A stretch of DNA of 64,000 nt. Origin: Actinoallomurus spadix. Lineage in GTDB: Bacteria > Actinomycetota > Actinomycetes > Streptosporangiales > Streptosporangiaceae. Positions 7,812 to 16,647 of this stretch are shown one piece after another. Every line of letters starts with the position of its first letter. The first letter of the stretch is position 1. The notes under the pieces are model-generated. The model was given only the letters and a program-made list of their open reading frames with translations. It was not told where the DNA came from and made no database searches. The stretch is taken from the NCBI RefSeq assembly GCF_024055725.1, contig NZ_JAMXMX010000018.1, forward strand, positions 62,001 to 126,000, in the 5' to 3' direction. Both the position numbers and the translations under genes were made by a program.

Positions 7812-8905
7812 CGCGGGCCTCCGGAGGGCGGGCCGGTCACGGGCCGGGGCGCGGGGAGGCCGAGGAGCGCGGCCAGGAGCCGTGAGGCGGTGTTGTCGAC
7901 GGGGAAGTCGCTGTCGGGCGGCACCAGGCCGAAGTCGATGAACGCCTGCCCGATCCGCGCCATGATCACCGCGAACTTGAACGCGGACAGGACCTCGTAG
8001 TACGCCAGGTGCCGCATTCGCCGGCCGCTCAGCTCCTCGTAGTACGCGACGGTGTCGGCGTAGGAGGGGAAGCCGGGCAGGCGCGGCACTGCGATGCCCT
8101 CCGAGTGGTGCCGGTCCAGGAACATGAACCAGGCGAGGTCCTCCTCGGGCGCGCCGAGCGTGGCGATCTCCCAGTCGAGCACGGCGCGCGGCTCGCCGTC
8201 GTCGCCGTAGAGGATGTTGCCGATGCGGGAGTCGCCCCACAGCAGGACCGGCGGGCCGGGTTCGGGCGGCCGGTGGTCGCGCAGCCATCGCAGCGCCTCG
8301 GCACAGGTCGGCTGCGGGCGGTGGTACGCCCAGCTCATGTAGTGCGTGTAGTAGCCGAGTCGCTGGTCCAGGCCCGTCCGCCCGTACCTGGGCCGGTCGA
8401 GGAAGGCGAACGGCGCCGGGTCCAGCCGGTGGACCTCCGCCATGATCTCCAGGCCCGCGGTCCAGATGCGGCGCCGCCGCTCGGGCGTGGTCTCGGCGAC
8501 CCATCCCGCCTGGTGGTACGGCGGGTCGTCGCCGGGGGCCCGGCCGTCCACCCGGTCGATGACGTAGAAGGGCGCGCCCAGCAGCGCCGGGTCGGCCTCG
8601 TACCAGCGCATCGGCGGGACGGGGATCGTCGTCCGCTCGTCGAGGAGGCGCAGCAGCCGGTATTGGTCGGCGTACGGCAGCGGGTCCGGGAAGACCTGGT
8701 AGCGGACCGGCGCCACCTTGGCGACTAACCGCTGGGTACGGCCGCCGCAGGCGGTGTCGAACAGGAGTGTCTCGGCGGAGAACCCGGTCGTCGCGGGCAT
8801 CTCCAGCTCGGACAGCGTCACATCGCCGCCGGGCAGGCGTTCCGCCAGCCATCGGGTCAGCACCGCACGGGTCACCGTGGGATCCCGCTGGTCGGGAACG
8901 GGCAT
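7808..8905 (-). CDS. Phosphotransferase, ACAD10-like APH family
   Basis: A 365-residue kinase-fold protein. It has the catalytic loop 'LLWGDSRIGNILY' (Trp replacing the usual His, as is common in this acyl-CoA-dehydrogenase-associated branch) and the metal-binding 'AVLDWEIATLG' with its Asp. ACAD10-type members phosphorylate 4-hydroxyacyl-CoAs so that acyl-CoA dehydrogenase partners can process them; that role here is inferred. Start: ATG with GAGGAGGC upstream; upstream in-frame codons would run through the operator region. Its length equals that of the downstream lipocalin protein by coincidence. A palindromic operator candidate precedes it. Confidence 0.85.
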   Translation of the reverse strand: MPVPDQRDPTVTRAVLTRWLAERLPGGDVTLSELEMPATTGFSAETLLFDTACGGRTQRLVAKVAPVRYQVFPDPLPYADQYRLLRLLDERTTIPVPPMRWYEADPALLGAPFYVIDRVDGRAPGDDPPYHQAGWVAETTPERRRRIWTAGLEIMAEVHRLDPAPFAFLDRPRYGRTGLDQRLGYYTHYMSWAYHRPQPTCAEALRWLRDHRPPEPGPPVLLWGDSRIGNILYGDDGEPRAVLDWEIATLGAPEEDLAWFMFLDRHHSEGIAVPRLPGFPSYADTVAYYEELSGRRMRHLAYYEVLSAFKFAVIMARIGQAFIDFGLVPPDSDFPVDNTASRLLAALLGLPAPRPVTGPPSGGPR

Positions 8906-8960
8906 GTCCGGCCTCCTCAGTGCGCCCCCGCCGTGGTTTCCCCGATGTCGATCAAGGCTT

Positions 8961-8978
8961 ACCAAGCTGTCACTTGGT
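8961..8978. promoter_or_regulatory. TetR-type operator candidate
   Basis: ACCAAG-ctgtca-CTTGGT is a perfect 6-bp inverted repeat with a 6-base spacer, centred about 64 bp upstream of the phosphotransferase start and about 66 bp upstream of the MBL gene. It could control either or both. No regulator gene is adjacent. Confidence 0.5.
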
Positions 8979-9035
8979 CCGTCAATGGCCCGCCGGGCGC
9001 GGAACCGCCCGCCGGTCGCGTGGCACGATCGGGGG

Positions 9036-9674
9036 ATGAGGTTGACGAAGCTCGGGCACTCCTGTGTCCGCCTCCAGAAGGACGACCGGACCATCGTCAT
9101 CGACCCGGGCGGCCTGACGCCGCAGGGCGACGCGATCGCGGGCGCGGAGGCCGTCCTCATCACCCACGAGCACTTCGATCACTACGCCGCGGAACGCCTG
9201 CGCAAGGCCCTGGTGGACGATCCGCGCCTCACGGTCTACACCTGCCGCGCCGTCGCCGCCGACCTGAGCGACCTGGGGGACCGGGTCCGTACGGTCGGTG
9301 AGGGGGACGCGCTGACGATCGCCGGGTTCGAGGTCGCCGTGGCCGGGCAGCGGCACGAGGTGGTCCATCCCGACGTCCCGCCGGTGGAGAACATCGGGTT
9401 CCTCATCGACGGGGAGGTCTTCCACCCGGGTGACGCCTTCACCGTCCTGGAGGCGCCGACGCTCCTCGTGCCGGGCCAGGCGCCGTGGATGAAGGCCCCG
9501 GAGATGATCGAGTACCTGCGGGCGGTGGCGCCCCGCCGCGCCTTCGCCGTCCACGACGGCCTGCTCAACGACGCCGGACTGGGCCTGCTGGACGGCCAGT
9601 TGGCCGGGGAGGGCGAGCGCCAGAAGGCGGAGTTCCGCCGGCTCCGCCCGGGCGAGTCGGTCGACGTCCCCTAG
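9036..9674 (+). CDS. MBL-fold metal-dependent hydrolase (UlaG-like)
   Basis: A 212-residue soluble protein. It starts 'MRLTKLGHSCVRLQ' and carries the zinc motif 'THEHFDHYA', then 'VHPGDAF'-like second-shell His/Asp residues (EVFHPGDAFTV) and 'FAVHDGLL'. This is the compact UlaG/YtnP-like beta-lactamase superfamily branch. Substrate unknown. Start: ATG preceded by GGGGG; a longer frame reading upstream contains no better site and would cross the divergent operator. Confidence 0.85.
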   Translation: MRLTKLGHSCVRLQKDDRTIVIDPGGLTPQGDAIAGAEAVLITHEHFDHYAAERLRKALVDDPRLTVYTCRAVAADLSDLGDRVRTVGEGDALTIAGFEVAVAGQRHEVVHPDVPPVENIGFLIDGEVFHPGDAFTVLEAPTLLVPGQAPWMKAPEMIEYLRAVAPRRAFAVHDGLLNDAGLGLLDGQLAGEGERQKAEFRRLRPGESVDVP

Positions 9675-9784
9675 GGGTCACCCCGTAGGTCCAGGGGAGG
9701 AGCCCGGATCGGTCCGGGGAGCGATGTGCGGGCCGGGCGCGCGCCATAGCGTCGGAGACAGGCAACCGAGAAGGAGTGTTCGTG

Positions 9785-9964
9785 ATGAACGGTCTGTCCC
9801 GTCCGCGCCAGGGGCGTGTCATCGCCGGTGTCTGCGCCGGGCTCGGCCGCCGGTACGGCATGTCGGCCTGGACGGTCAGGCTGCTGGCCATCCTGTCCTG
9901 CCTGCTGCCCGGACCTCAGTTCGTGCTCTACATCATCCTCTGGGTCATGATGCCGAGCGAGTGA
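9785..9964 (+). CDS. PspC-domain small membrane protein
   Basis: A 59-residue protein that is essentially one PspC domain: 'RPRQGRVIAGVCAGLGRRYGMSAWTVRLLAIL', then a hydrophobic helix 'PQFVLYIILWVMMPSE'. PspC proteins sit in the membrane and take part in envelope-stress responses. AAGGAG at 9771-9776 lies 8 bases before the ATG, which decides this start over the GTGs at 9776 and 9782. No other psp gene adjoins. Confidence 0.88.
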   Translation: MNGLSRPRQGRVIAGVCAGLGRRYGMSAWTVRLLAILSCLLPGPQFVLYIILWVMMPSE

Positions 9965-9993
9965 TCCGCTCCCGGCGGCGGACCGGCGGGGCC

Positions 9994-10314
9994 CTACCGC
10001 AGGTGCCAGACGGCGGGAAGGCCCTTGGCGGCGCCGTCGCCGGAGTAGTCGTGCACGACGTCGAGGTAGCCGGCCATGCGCGCCTGCCAGGCGACGTTGA
10101 CGGGCAGGTCCTCCAGGGCGGCCAGCAGGGCGGCGTAGTCGTCGCAGTCGATGACGTGGAACAGGTCGAGGCCGCTGCGCCAGATCGTCCACTCGTGCGC
10201 GCCGGCGTCCTTGATCGCCTGGACGAGCTCCGGCGGGACCTCCCGGTGCGCCTGCTCGTACTCCTCCTCGCGGCCCGGCTTGAGCCGGGTGTGCAGTGCG
10301 ACGCGCAACGTCAC
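9994..10314 (-). CDS. L-rhamnose/L-fucose-type mutarotase (RhaM superfamily)
   Basis: A 106-residue dimeric alpha/beta-barrel type protein with 'RVALHTRLKPGREEEYEQAHREVPPELVQAIKDAG' and 'WTIWRSGLDLFHVIDCDDY', including the family's His and Trp residues. RhaM enzymes interconvert sugar anomers. In this locus the sugar is inferred to be L-fucose, feeding the beta-pyranose to the dehydrogenase. It overlaps the regulator gene by 4 bases (GTGA), so it is co-transcribed with it, away from the catabolic operon. Confidence 0.85.
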   Translation of the reverse strand: MTLRVALHTRLKPGREEEYEQAHREVPPELVQAIKDAGAHEWTIWRSGLDLFHVIDCDDYAALLAALEDLPVNVAWQARMAGYLDVVHDYSGDGAAKGLPAVWHLR

Positions 10315-11018
10315 TCCTCTTCCTGCTGCTGGCGGCGGGCCCAGTCCTCGACGGCCCCGATGTGGACCGCGGCGGCGATGCGAGCGCCGTCGGGGTCGCG
10401 ATCGAGCAGCGCGCGGTAGATCGCGTCGTGTTCGCGGTACGTGCGCGCGAAGACGCCCTCCTCGCGGTAGCCGCGCCAGACGCGGGCCCGGAACGTACGG
10501 CTGTTGAGCCCGCCCAGGATCGCGGCGAGCACCGGGTTCCCCGCGGCCTCCGTGATGATGCGGTGGAACTCCATGTCGTGGCCGACGATCTCCTCGGCCT
10601 TCCCGCCCCGCTCCATCGCCGCCATCTCGGCGCGCAGGCGGGCGAGTCCCTCGTCGTCGATCCGGGCCGCCGCGGCGGCCGCGGCCGCCGGCTCGAGGAT
10701 CTTGCGGACCTGGACGAGGTGCAGCAGCGTGTCGCCGCGGGAGATCTCCGCGACCACGCCGAACGTCTCCAGCAGGTCGCCGGGTTCGAGCCGGGTGACG
10801 TAGATGCCGGCCCCGTGGCGGGCCTCCAGGACCCCCATGACGGTCAGGGCGCGGATGGCCTCGCGCATCGAGCTGCGGGACAGCCCGAGGTCGGCGGCGA
10901 GGTCGCGTTCGGTCGGCAGGCGCTGGCCGGGCGTGAACTCACCCATGGCGATCCGGGTCTTGATCTCATCGATCGCCCGCTGGGTGACGGTGGTCTTCAC
11001 CCCGGCGTCTTCCGTCAC
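10311..11018 (-). CDS. GntR/FadR-type repressor of the L-fucose locus
   Basis: A 235-residue protein. Winged HTH at residues about 14-75 (FTPGQRLPTERDLAADLGLSR, then SSMREAIRALTVMGVLEARHG) and an FCD ligand domain at about 90-225, with the metal-binding pattern D/H ('HDMEFHRIITEAAGNP', 'EHDAIYRALLDRD'). It is divergent from the catabolic genes. FadR-like palindromes in the gap (11066-11076, 11173-11181) are its likely operators. The inducer would be a sugar-acid intermediate (inference). Confidence 0.88.
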   Translation of the reverse strand: MTEDAGVKTTVTQRAIDEIKTRIAMGEFTPGQRLPTERDLAADLGLSRSSMREAIRALTVMGVLEARHGAGIYVTRLEPGDLLETFGVVAEISRGDTLLHLVQVRKILEPAAAAAAAARIDDEGLARLRAEMAAMERGGKAEEIVGHDMEFHRIITEAAGNPVLAAILGGLNSRTFRARVWRGYREEGVFARTYREHDAIYRALLDRDPDGARIAAAVHIGAVEDWARRQQQEEE

Positions 11019-11065
11019 GCGCGCTCCCTCCTCCGACGGCGGATCACATCCTGCCTGATGCGAAG

Positions 11066-11076
11066 TGGTCTTACCA
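11066..11076. promoter_or_regulatory. FadR-like operator 1 (fucose locus)
   Basis: TGGTCTTACCA has perfect TGGT/ACCA arms around CTT, close to the FadR-group consensus TGGTCnGACCA. It lies 48 bp upstream of the regulator start, immediately before a TTGTCA hexamer on the plus strand. The half TGGTCTTA recurs at 11132-11139. Confidence 0.6.
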
Positions 11077-11172
11077 ATTTGTCAAAAGTAACAACTATGT
11101 AACGGGGTATTGCCAGCACGTTGCCCCTTAATGGTCTTATGTCGGCACAAGAGGTCCGATGAGTGCAGGAGA

Positions 11173-11181
11173 GGTCGGACC
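11173..11181. promoter_or_regulatory. FadR-like operator 2 (fucose locus)
   Basis: GGTCGGACC, flanked by A on both sides, matches 10 of the 10 defined positions of TGGTCnGACCA except the outermost T. It lies 27 bp upstream of the FAH-family GTG, within the likely leader, where binding would block the catabolic operon. Confidence 0.55.
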
Positions 11182-11208
11182 AACCGAACGAGCAGGGAGT
11201 ACGACCAC

Positions 11209-12048
11209 GTGAAGCTGCTGCGTGTCGGACCGGAAGGCGCCGAACGCCCCGCGGTCCTGGCCGAGGACGGCTCGCTCCTCGATCTGTCCGGCCTGACCCG
11301 CGACATCGACGGCGACTTCCTCGCCGCCGGTCTGGAGCGGGCCAGGGCGGCGTACGCGGCAGGCGAACTGCCGCCCCTCCAGAACGCCGAGCGGATCGGC
11401 GCACCGCTGGCCCGGCCCGGCAAGGTGGTGTGCATCGGGCTGAACTACCGCGACCACGCGGAGGAGACCGGCGCGGACACCCCGGCCGAGCCGATCATCT
11501 TCATGAAGGCGTCGAACACGGTCGTCGGCCCGGACGACGACGTGCTCATCCCCCGGGGCAGCGAGAAGACCGACTACGAGGTCGAACTGGCCGTCGTCAT
11601 GGGCGGCCGCGCCCGTTACCTGGACTCGCCGGCGGACGCCCGCCCGCTCATCGCCGGGTACGCGATCAGCAACGACGTGTCGGAGCGGGAGTTCCAGCTC
11701 GAACGCGGCGGCCAGTGGGACAAGGGCAAGTCCTGCGAGACGTTCAACCCCCTGGGGCCGTACCTCGTGACCGCCGACGAGATCGACGAGCCCCAGAACC
11801 TCGGGCTGCGGCTCTGGGTCAACGGCGAGCTCCGCCAGGACGGCGACTCCGAGAACATGATCTTCCCGGTCGACCACCTGATCTGGTACCTCAGCCAGTT
11901 CATGGTCCTGGACCCCGGGGACGTCATCAACACCGGGACCCCGGCCGGCGTCGCGCTGGGCAGCCCCGGCATCCCCTTCCTACGCCGGGGGGACGTCATG
12001 GAGCTCGAGATCGACGGGCTCGGCCGGCAGCGGCAGAGGCTCGCATGA
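11209..12048 (+). CDS. FAH-family 2,4-diketo-3-deoxy-L-fuconate hydrolase
   Basis: A 279-residue fumarylacetoacetate-hydrolase-fold enzyme: '[15 protein letters not shown]', '[15 protein letters not shown]', metal ligands in '[11 protein letters not shown]', '[14 protein letters not shown]', and '[13 protein letters not shown]'. In the oxidative L-fucose route this enzyme cleaves the diketo acid to pyruvate and L-lactate. The assignment rests on the neighbours. GTG start preceded by AGGGAG; earlier in-frame codons encode an untypical Arg-rich leader. It overlaps the next gene by 4 bases. Confidence 0.85.
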   Translation: MKLLRVGPEGAERPAVLAEDGSLLDLSGLTRDIDGDFLAAGLERARAAYAAGELPPLQNAERIGAPLARPGKVVCIGLNYRDHAEETGADTPAEPIIFMKASNTVVGPDDDVLIPRGSEKTDYEVELAVVMGGRARYLDSPADARPLIAGYAISNDVSEREFQLERGGQWDKGKSCETFNPLGPYLVTADEIDEPQNLGLRLWVNGELRQDGDSENMIFPVDHLIWYLSQFMVLDPGDVINTGTPAGVALGSPGIPFLRRGDVMELEIDGLGRQRQRLA

Positions 12049-13328
12049 AGGTCGTCGCGCTCGAGGCCCACGACATCCGGTTCCCGACCTCGCGGCAGCT
12101 CGACGGCTCGGACGCGATGAACCCGGACCCGGACTACTCCGCGGCCTACGCCGTCCTGCGCACGGACGACGGCGCCGAGGGACACGGGTTCACCTTCACG
12201 ATCGGGCGTGGCACGGAGGTGTGCGTCGCCGCGATCCGGGCGTACGCGCCGCTGGTCGTCGGCCTGGACCTCGACCTGTCCGACCTGGGCGAGTTCTCGC
12301 GGCGGCTGCTCCACGACTCCCAGCTGCGCTGGCTCGGCCCGGAGAAGGGCGCCGTGCACATGGCCGCCGCCGCGATCATCAACGCGGCGTTCGACCTCGC
12401 CGGGCGCGTCGCCGGCAAGCCGGTCTGGCGGCTGCTGGCGGACCTGCCGCCCGAGCAGATCGTCGACCTGGCCGACTGGAGGTACCTCACGGACGCCCTC
12501 CGCCCGGAGGAGGCCGTCGAGCTGCTGAGGGCGGCGCGCGCGGGACGTGAGGAACGGGAGGCCGCCCTGCTGGCCGGCGGCTACCCCGCGTACACGACGA
12601 CGCCCGGCTGGCTCGGGTACACCGACGAAAAGCTCGTGGTCCTCGCCCGGGAGGCCGTCGCGGAGGGCTTCACCCAGATCAAGCTGAAGGTCGGCGGTGA
12701 CCTGGCCGACGACGTGCGCCGCATGGAGCTGGCCCGCCGGACGGTCGGCCCCGGCATCCGCATCGCCATCGACGCCAACCAGCGGTGGGACGTCGGCCAG
12801 GCGATCGAATGGGTCGAGGCCCTCAAGCCGTACGACCCGTGGTGGATCGAGGAGCCGACCAGCCCCGACGACATCCTGGGCCACGCGGCCGTGCGCCGGG
12901 CGGTCCGGCCCGTACGGGTGGCGACCGGCGAGCACGTGGCGAACCGCGTCATCTTCAAGCAGCTGCTGCAGGCCGACGCGATCGACGTGCTGCAGATCGA
13001 CGCCTGCCGCGTCGCCGGCGTGCCGGAGAACGTCGCGATCCTCCTGCTCGCCGCCAAGTACGGCGTCCCGGTGTGCCCGCACGCCGGCGGGGTCGGGCTG
13101 TGTGAGGTCGTGCAGCACCTGTCGATGTTCGACTACCTCGCCGTCAGCGGCAGCACCGAGGACCGCGTCATCGAGTACGTCGACCACCTGCACGAACACT
13201 TCACCGACCCGGTGCGCATCCGGGACGGCCGCTACTTCGCGCCGTCGGCTCCGGGGATGTCGGCGCAGATCAAGCCCGACAGCCTGCGCGAGTACGCCTT
13301 CCCCGACGGCCCCGCCTGGAGGTTGTGA
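12045..13328 (+). CDS. L-fuconate dehydratase (enolase superfamily)
   Basis: A 427-residue enzyme. It has the enolase-superfamily lysine pair K213-x-K215 ('IKLKVGG'), metal ligands D243 ('AIDANQRWD'), E269/E270 ('[10 protein letters not shown]') and E296 ('ATGEHVAN'), and the base H346 in 'CPHAGGVGL'. N-terminal residues '[26 protein letters not shown]' are characteristic of L-fuconate dehydratases rather than mandelate racemases. It dehydrates L-fuconate to 2-keto-3-deoxy-L-fuconate. Its stop is 1 bp before the next GTG. Confidence 0.92.
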   Translation: MKVVALEAHDIRFPTSRQLDGSDAMNPDPDYSAAYAVLRTDDGAEGHGFTFTIGRGTEVCVAAIRAYAPLVVGLDLDLSDLGEFSRRLLHDSQLRWLGPEKGAVHMAAAAIINAAFDLAGRVAGKPVWRLLADLPPEQIVDLADWRYLTDALRPEEAVELLRAARAGREEREAALLAGGYPAYTTTPGWLGYTDEKLVVLAREAVAEGFTQIKLKVGGDLADDVRRMELARRTVGPGIRIAIDANQRWDVGQAIEWVEALKPYDPWWIEEPTSPDDILGHAAVRRAVRPVRVATGEHVANRVIFKQLLQADAIDVLQIDACRVAGVPENVAILLLAAKYGVPVCPHAGGVGLCEVVQHLSMFDYLAVSGSTEDRVIEYVDHLHEHFTDPVRIRDGRYFAPSAPGMSAQIKPDSLREYAFPDGPAWRL

Positions 13329-13329
13329 C

Positions 13330-14073
13330 GTGGAATTCGACGGCGTCAGGGCGCTCGTCACCGGAGGAGCCTCCGGCATCGGGCTCGCCGCCGCCCGGCT
13401 GCTCACCGAGCGCGGCGCGACCGTGAGCTGCCTCGACCTCACCGATCCGCCCGCGGCCCTGCACGGGGTACGGGCCGACGTACGGGACGACGCGTCGGTC
13501 CGCGCGGCGGTCACGGCGGCGGCCGCCCACCTCGGCGGCCTGGACGTGCTGGTCAACAACGCCGGGATCGGCGCGCAGGGCACGGTCGAGGACAACGACG
13601 ACGACGAGTGGCGCAACGTCTTCGACGTGAACGTGTTCGGCATGGTGCGGGTCACCCGCGCCGCGCTGCCGCACCTGCGCCGATCCGAGCACGCCGCGAT
13701 CGTCAACACCTGCTCGATCGCGGCCACCGCCGGGCTGCCGCAGCGGGCGCTGTACTCGGCGACCAAGGGCGCCGTGCAGTCGCTCACCCTGGCGATGGCG
13801 GCGGATCACCTGCGCGACGGCATCCGGGTGACCTGCGTCAACCCGGGAACCGCCGACACTCCCTGGATCGGCCGGCTGCTCGCCGCGACCGACGATCCGG
13901 AGGCGGAGCGGGCCGCACTGGCGGCCCGCCAGCCGAGCGGCCGGCTGGTCAGCCCGGAGGAGGTCGCCGCGGCGATCGCCTACCTGGCGAGCCCGCTGGC
14001 GTCGGCGACGACAGGAACGGCGCTGGCGGTCGACGGGGGCATGGCCGGCCTGCGACTTCGCCACGAGAAATGA
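13330..14073 (+). CDS. SDR, likely 2-keto-3-deoxy-L-fuconate dehydrogenase
   Basis: A 247-residue SDR with TGGASGIG (residues 12-19), an NAD-type acidic residue in 'CLDLTD', NNAG, Ser in 'NTCSIAAT' and YSATK. It starts at a GTG one base after the dehydratase stop, inside the fucose operon, which makes oxidation of 2-keto-3-deoxy-L-fuconate at C4 the natural role. The C-terminus is slightly Arg-rich (GLRLRHEK). Assignment is by context plus family. Confidence 0.85.
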   Translation: MEFDGVRALVTGGASGIGLAAARLLTERGATVSCLDLTDPPAALHGVRADVRDDASVRAAVTAAAAHLGGLDVLVNNAGIGAQGTVEDNDDDEWRNVFDVNVFGMVRVTRAALPHLRRSEHAAIVNTCSIAATAGLPQRALYSATKGAVQSLTLAMAADHLRDGIRVTCVNPGTADTPWIGRLLAATDDPEAERAALAARQPSGRLVSPEEVAAAIAYLASPLASATTGTALAVDGGMAGLRLRHEK

Positions 14074-14080
14074 GGACGCG

Positions 14081-15133
14081 ATGAAGCGAGGAATGCTGGC
14101 GGCGGGTGCCGTCTTCGCGGCGGCCGCCTGCCTGGCGGCCGGGTGCAAGAGCGGCAGCGGTGGTGGCGGCTCGGCCGGCGGCGGCGCCGTCGGCGTGGAC
14201 TACCCCCGGTCCGACACCGACTTCTGGAACTCCTACATCAAGTACGTCCCGCAGTTCGGCAAGCAGGACGGCCTCGACCTGAAGACCACGAACTCCGAGA
14301 ACGACATCGCCAAGCTGACCGCGAACGTCCAGTCGCTGATGGGCCAGGGCGTGAAGGGCATGGTCCTCGCCCCGCAGGACACCGCGGCGGTGGCGCCCAC
14401 GCTGAACCAGCTGAAGCAGAAGAAGATCCCGGTGGTCACCGTGGACACCCGCCCGGACAAGGGCGACGTCTACATGGTGGTCCGCGCCGACAACCGCGCG
14501 TACGGCGAGAAGGCCTGCAAGTTCCTCGGCGACACGCTGAAGGGCAAGGGCAAGGTCGCGATGCTGGAGGGCGACCTGGCCTCCATCAACGGCCGGGACC
14601 GCACCGAGGCGTTCAACCAGTGCATGTCCCAGAACTACCCGGGCGTCAAGGTCATCGGCCTGCCCACGGAGTGGAAGGGCGACGTCGGCGCGAACAAGCT
14701 GCAGACCACGCTCGCCGCCAACCCGGACCTGAACGGGATCTACATGCAGGCGGGCGGGGCGTTCCTCGCTCCGACGCTCAACGTGCTGAAGCAGAAGGGC
14801 CTGCTCGTCCCGCCGGGCGATCCGAAGCACATCGCGATCATCTCCAACGACGGCATCCCGGAGGAGCTGAAGGCGATCGAGGCCGGGCAGATCGACGCCA
14901 CCGTCTCCCAGCCCGCCGACCTGTACGCCAAATACGCGCTGTACTACGTAAAGGCCGCCATCGACGGCAAGAAGTTCGCGCCGGGCAAGACCGACCACGA
15001 CTCGACGATCGTCGCGCCGCGGCCCGGCCTGCTCGAGGACCAACTGCCCGCGCCGCTGGTCACCAAGGACGGCACCTACGCGGGCTCGCTGAAGGCGACA
15101 GACCCCCAGCTCTGGGGCAACCAGGTCAAATGA
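14081..15133 (+). CDS. Sugar ABC importer, substrate-binding lipoprotein (RbsB type)
   Basis: A 350-residue lipoprotein with an N-terminal signal and lipobox LAAGC (Cys22), a Gly/Ser linker, then a type I periplasmic-binding fold ('VDYPRSDTDFWNSYIKYV', 'GVKGMVLAPQDT', 'IPVVTVDTRP', 'AIISNDGIPEELKAIEAGQIDATVSQP'). It captures the sugar outside the membrane, inferred to be L-fucose or a fucoside. RBS gaggacg before the ATG. It is followed with 4-bp overlap by the ATPase. Confidence 0.9.
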   Translation: MKRGMLAAGAVFAAAACLAAGCKSGSGGGGSAGGGAVGVDYPRSDTDFWNSYIKYVPQFGKQDGLDLKTTNSENDIAKLTANVQSLMGQGVKGMVLAPQDTAAVAPTLNQLKQKKIPVVTVDTRPDKGDVYMVVRADNRAYGEKACKFLGDTLKGKGKVAMLEGDLASINGRDRTEAFNQCMSQNYPGVKVIGLPTEWKGDVGANKLQTTLAANPDLNGIYMQAGGAFLAPTLNVLKQKGLLVPPGDPKHIAIISNDGIPEELKAIEAGQIDATVSQPADLYAKYALYYVKAAIDGKKFAPGKTDHDSTIVAPRPGLLEDQLPAPLVTKDGTYAGSLKATDPQLWGNQVK

Positions 15134-16647
15134 GCCATTCCGCCAGTGCCGCGGCCGGTGTACGGCCGGTCGCGGCGGCTCACCACATCACCAAGCGGTT
15201 CGGCGTGACCGTCGCGCTGAACGACGTGTCGCTCACCGTCGATGACGGCGACATCCACGCCCTCGTCGGCCGCAACGGCGCCGGGAAGTCGACGCTCGTG
15301 TCGATCCTCACCGGCCTCGTACCCCCGGACTCCGGAACGGTGGAGTTCGGCGGCGAGCCCGCCCCGCCGCTCGCGGACCGCGAGGCGTGGCGGCAGCGGG
15401 TCGCCTGCGTGTACCAGAAGCTCACGGTCATCCCGTCCCTGTCCGTCGCCGAGAACCTGTTCTTGAACAGGCAGGGCCGCGGCCTGATCTCGTGGGGCTC
15501 GCTGCGCCGCCGCGCCCGCGAGCTCCTGGACGCCTGGGAGGTCGACGTCGACGTGCAGGCGCCCGCCGAGCGCCTCACCGTCGAGCAGCGGCAGCTCGTG
15601 GAGATCGCGCGGGCGCTGTCGCACGGCTCGCGGTTCATCATCCTCGACGAGCCGACCGCCCAGCTCGACGGCCAGGCGATCGAGCGACTGTTCGCCCGCA
15701 TGCGCTCCCTGCGGGAGTCCGGGGTGACGTTCCTGTTCATCAGCCACCACCTCGACGAGGTGTACGAGGTCTGCGACACCGTCACCGTCATGCGCGACGC
15801 CCGGCACATCGTGACCTCTCCGGTCGCGGAGCTGGGCAAGGAGGCGCTGGTCACCGCGATGACCGGCGAGGCCACCGGGCTGATCGACCTCGGCGCCGGC
15901 CGGCCCGCGCCGGCGCCCGGCGCCGCGCCCGCGCTGACCGTCACCGGACTCGGGATCCCCGGCGTCTTCGAGGACGTGTCGCTGACCGTCGCGCCCGGCG
16001 AGATCGTCGGGCTGGCCGGGGCCGGCGGCTCCGGGAAGATGGCCGTCGGCGAGTCGATCGTCGGCCTGCGCCGGGCCGCCCGCGGCACCGTCGAGATCGG
16101 CGGGACGACGCCACGGCCGGGCAGCGTGCAGGCGGCCCTGCGGGCCGGCCTCGGCTTCGTGCCGCAGGACCGGCACAAGGAGGGCCTGGTGCCCGGCCTG
16201 TCCATCGCCGAGAACGCCACCCTCACCGTCCCCGAACGGCTGGGCCGCTTCGGGCTCGTCGGATCGCGGCGGCGCGACGAACTCGGCGCCAAGGCCATCG
16301 GCGACCTGGACATCAAGGCGGCCGGGCCGGAGCAGCCGGTGTCCGCGCTGTCCGGCGGCAACCAGCAGAAGGTCGTCATGGCCCGCGCGCTCGCGGGCGA
16401 CCCGAAGGTGCTGGTGCTCATGCAACCCACCGCAGGGGTCGACGTCAAGGCCAAGGAGACGCTCCTCGGCACGGCCGCCGCGGCGGCCGCCGGCGGGGCG
16501 GGCGTCCTGATCATCTCCGACGACCTCGACGACCTGCGCCCCTGCGACCGGGTGACCGTCCTGTTCAAGGGCGCCGTCGTCGCCCAGATGCCGGCCGGCT
16601 GGGCCGACCACGAACTGATCGCCGCGATGGAGGGCATCCGTGACTGA
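15130..16647 (+). CDS. Sugar ABC importer, tandem ATPase (RbsA type)
   Basis: A 505-residue protein with two ABC domains. Domain 1 (about 18-245): Walker A GRNGAGKST, signature region 'LTVEQRQLVEIARAL', Walker B 'FIILDEPTAQLD', H-loop 'SHHLDEV'. Domain 2 (about 265-500): Walker A-like GAGGSGKMA and good signature LSGGNQQKVVMARAL, but Walker B reads 'VLVLMQPTAGVD', so the Asp and the catalytic Glu are replaced by Met and Gln. Domain 2 is therefore probably a non-hydrolysing site. It overlaps the permease by 8 bases. Confidence 0.92.
   Translation: MSHSASAAAGVRPVAAAHHITKRFGVTVALNDVSLTVDDGDIHALVGRNGAGKSTLVSILTGLVPPDSGTVEFGGEPAPPLADREAWRQRVACVYQKLTVIPSLSVAENLFLNRQGRGLISWGSLRRRARELLDAWEVDVDVQAPAERLTVEQRQLVEIARALSHGSRFIILDEPTAQLDGQAIERLFARMRSLRESGVTFLFISHHLDEVYEVCDTVTVMRDARHIVTSPVAELGKEALVTAMTGEATGLIDLGAGRPAPAPGAAPALTVTGLGIPGVFEDVSLTVAPGEIVGLAGAGGSGKMAVGESIVGLRRAARGTVEIGGTTPRPGSVQAALRAGLGFVPQDRHKEGLVPGLSIAENATLTVPERLGRFGLVGSRRRDELGAKAIGDLDIKAAGPEQPVSALSGGNQQKVVMARALAGDPKVLVLMQPTAGVDVKAKETLLGTAAAAAAGGAGVLIISDDLDDLRPCDRVTVLFKGAVVAQMPAGWADHELIAAMEGIRD

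Noticed and set aside
15130-16647. Second ABC domain as a pseudogene sign
   Set aside because: The frame is intact and signature and Walker A are kept; degenerate second domains are common in this ATPase family.
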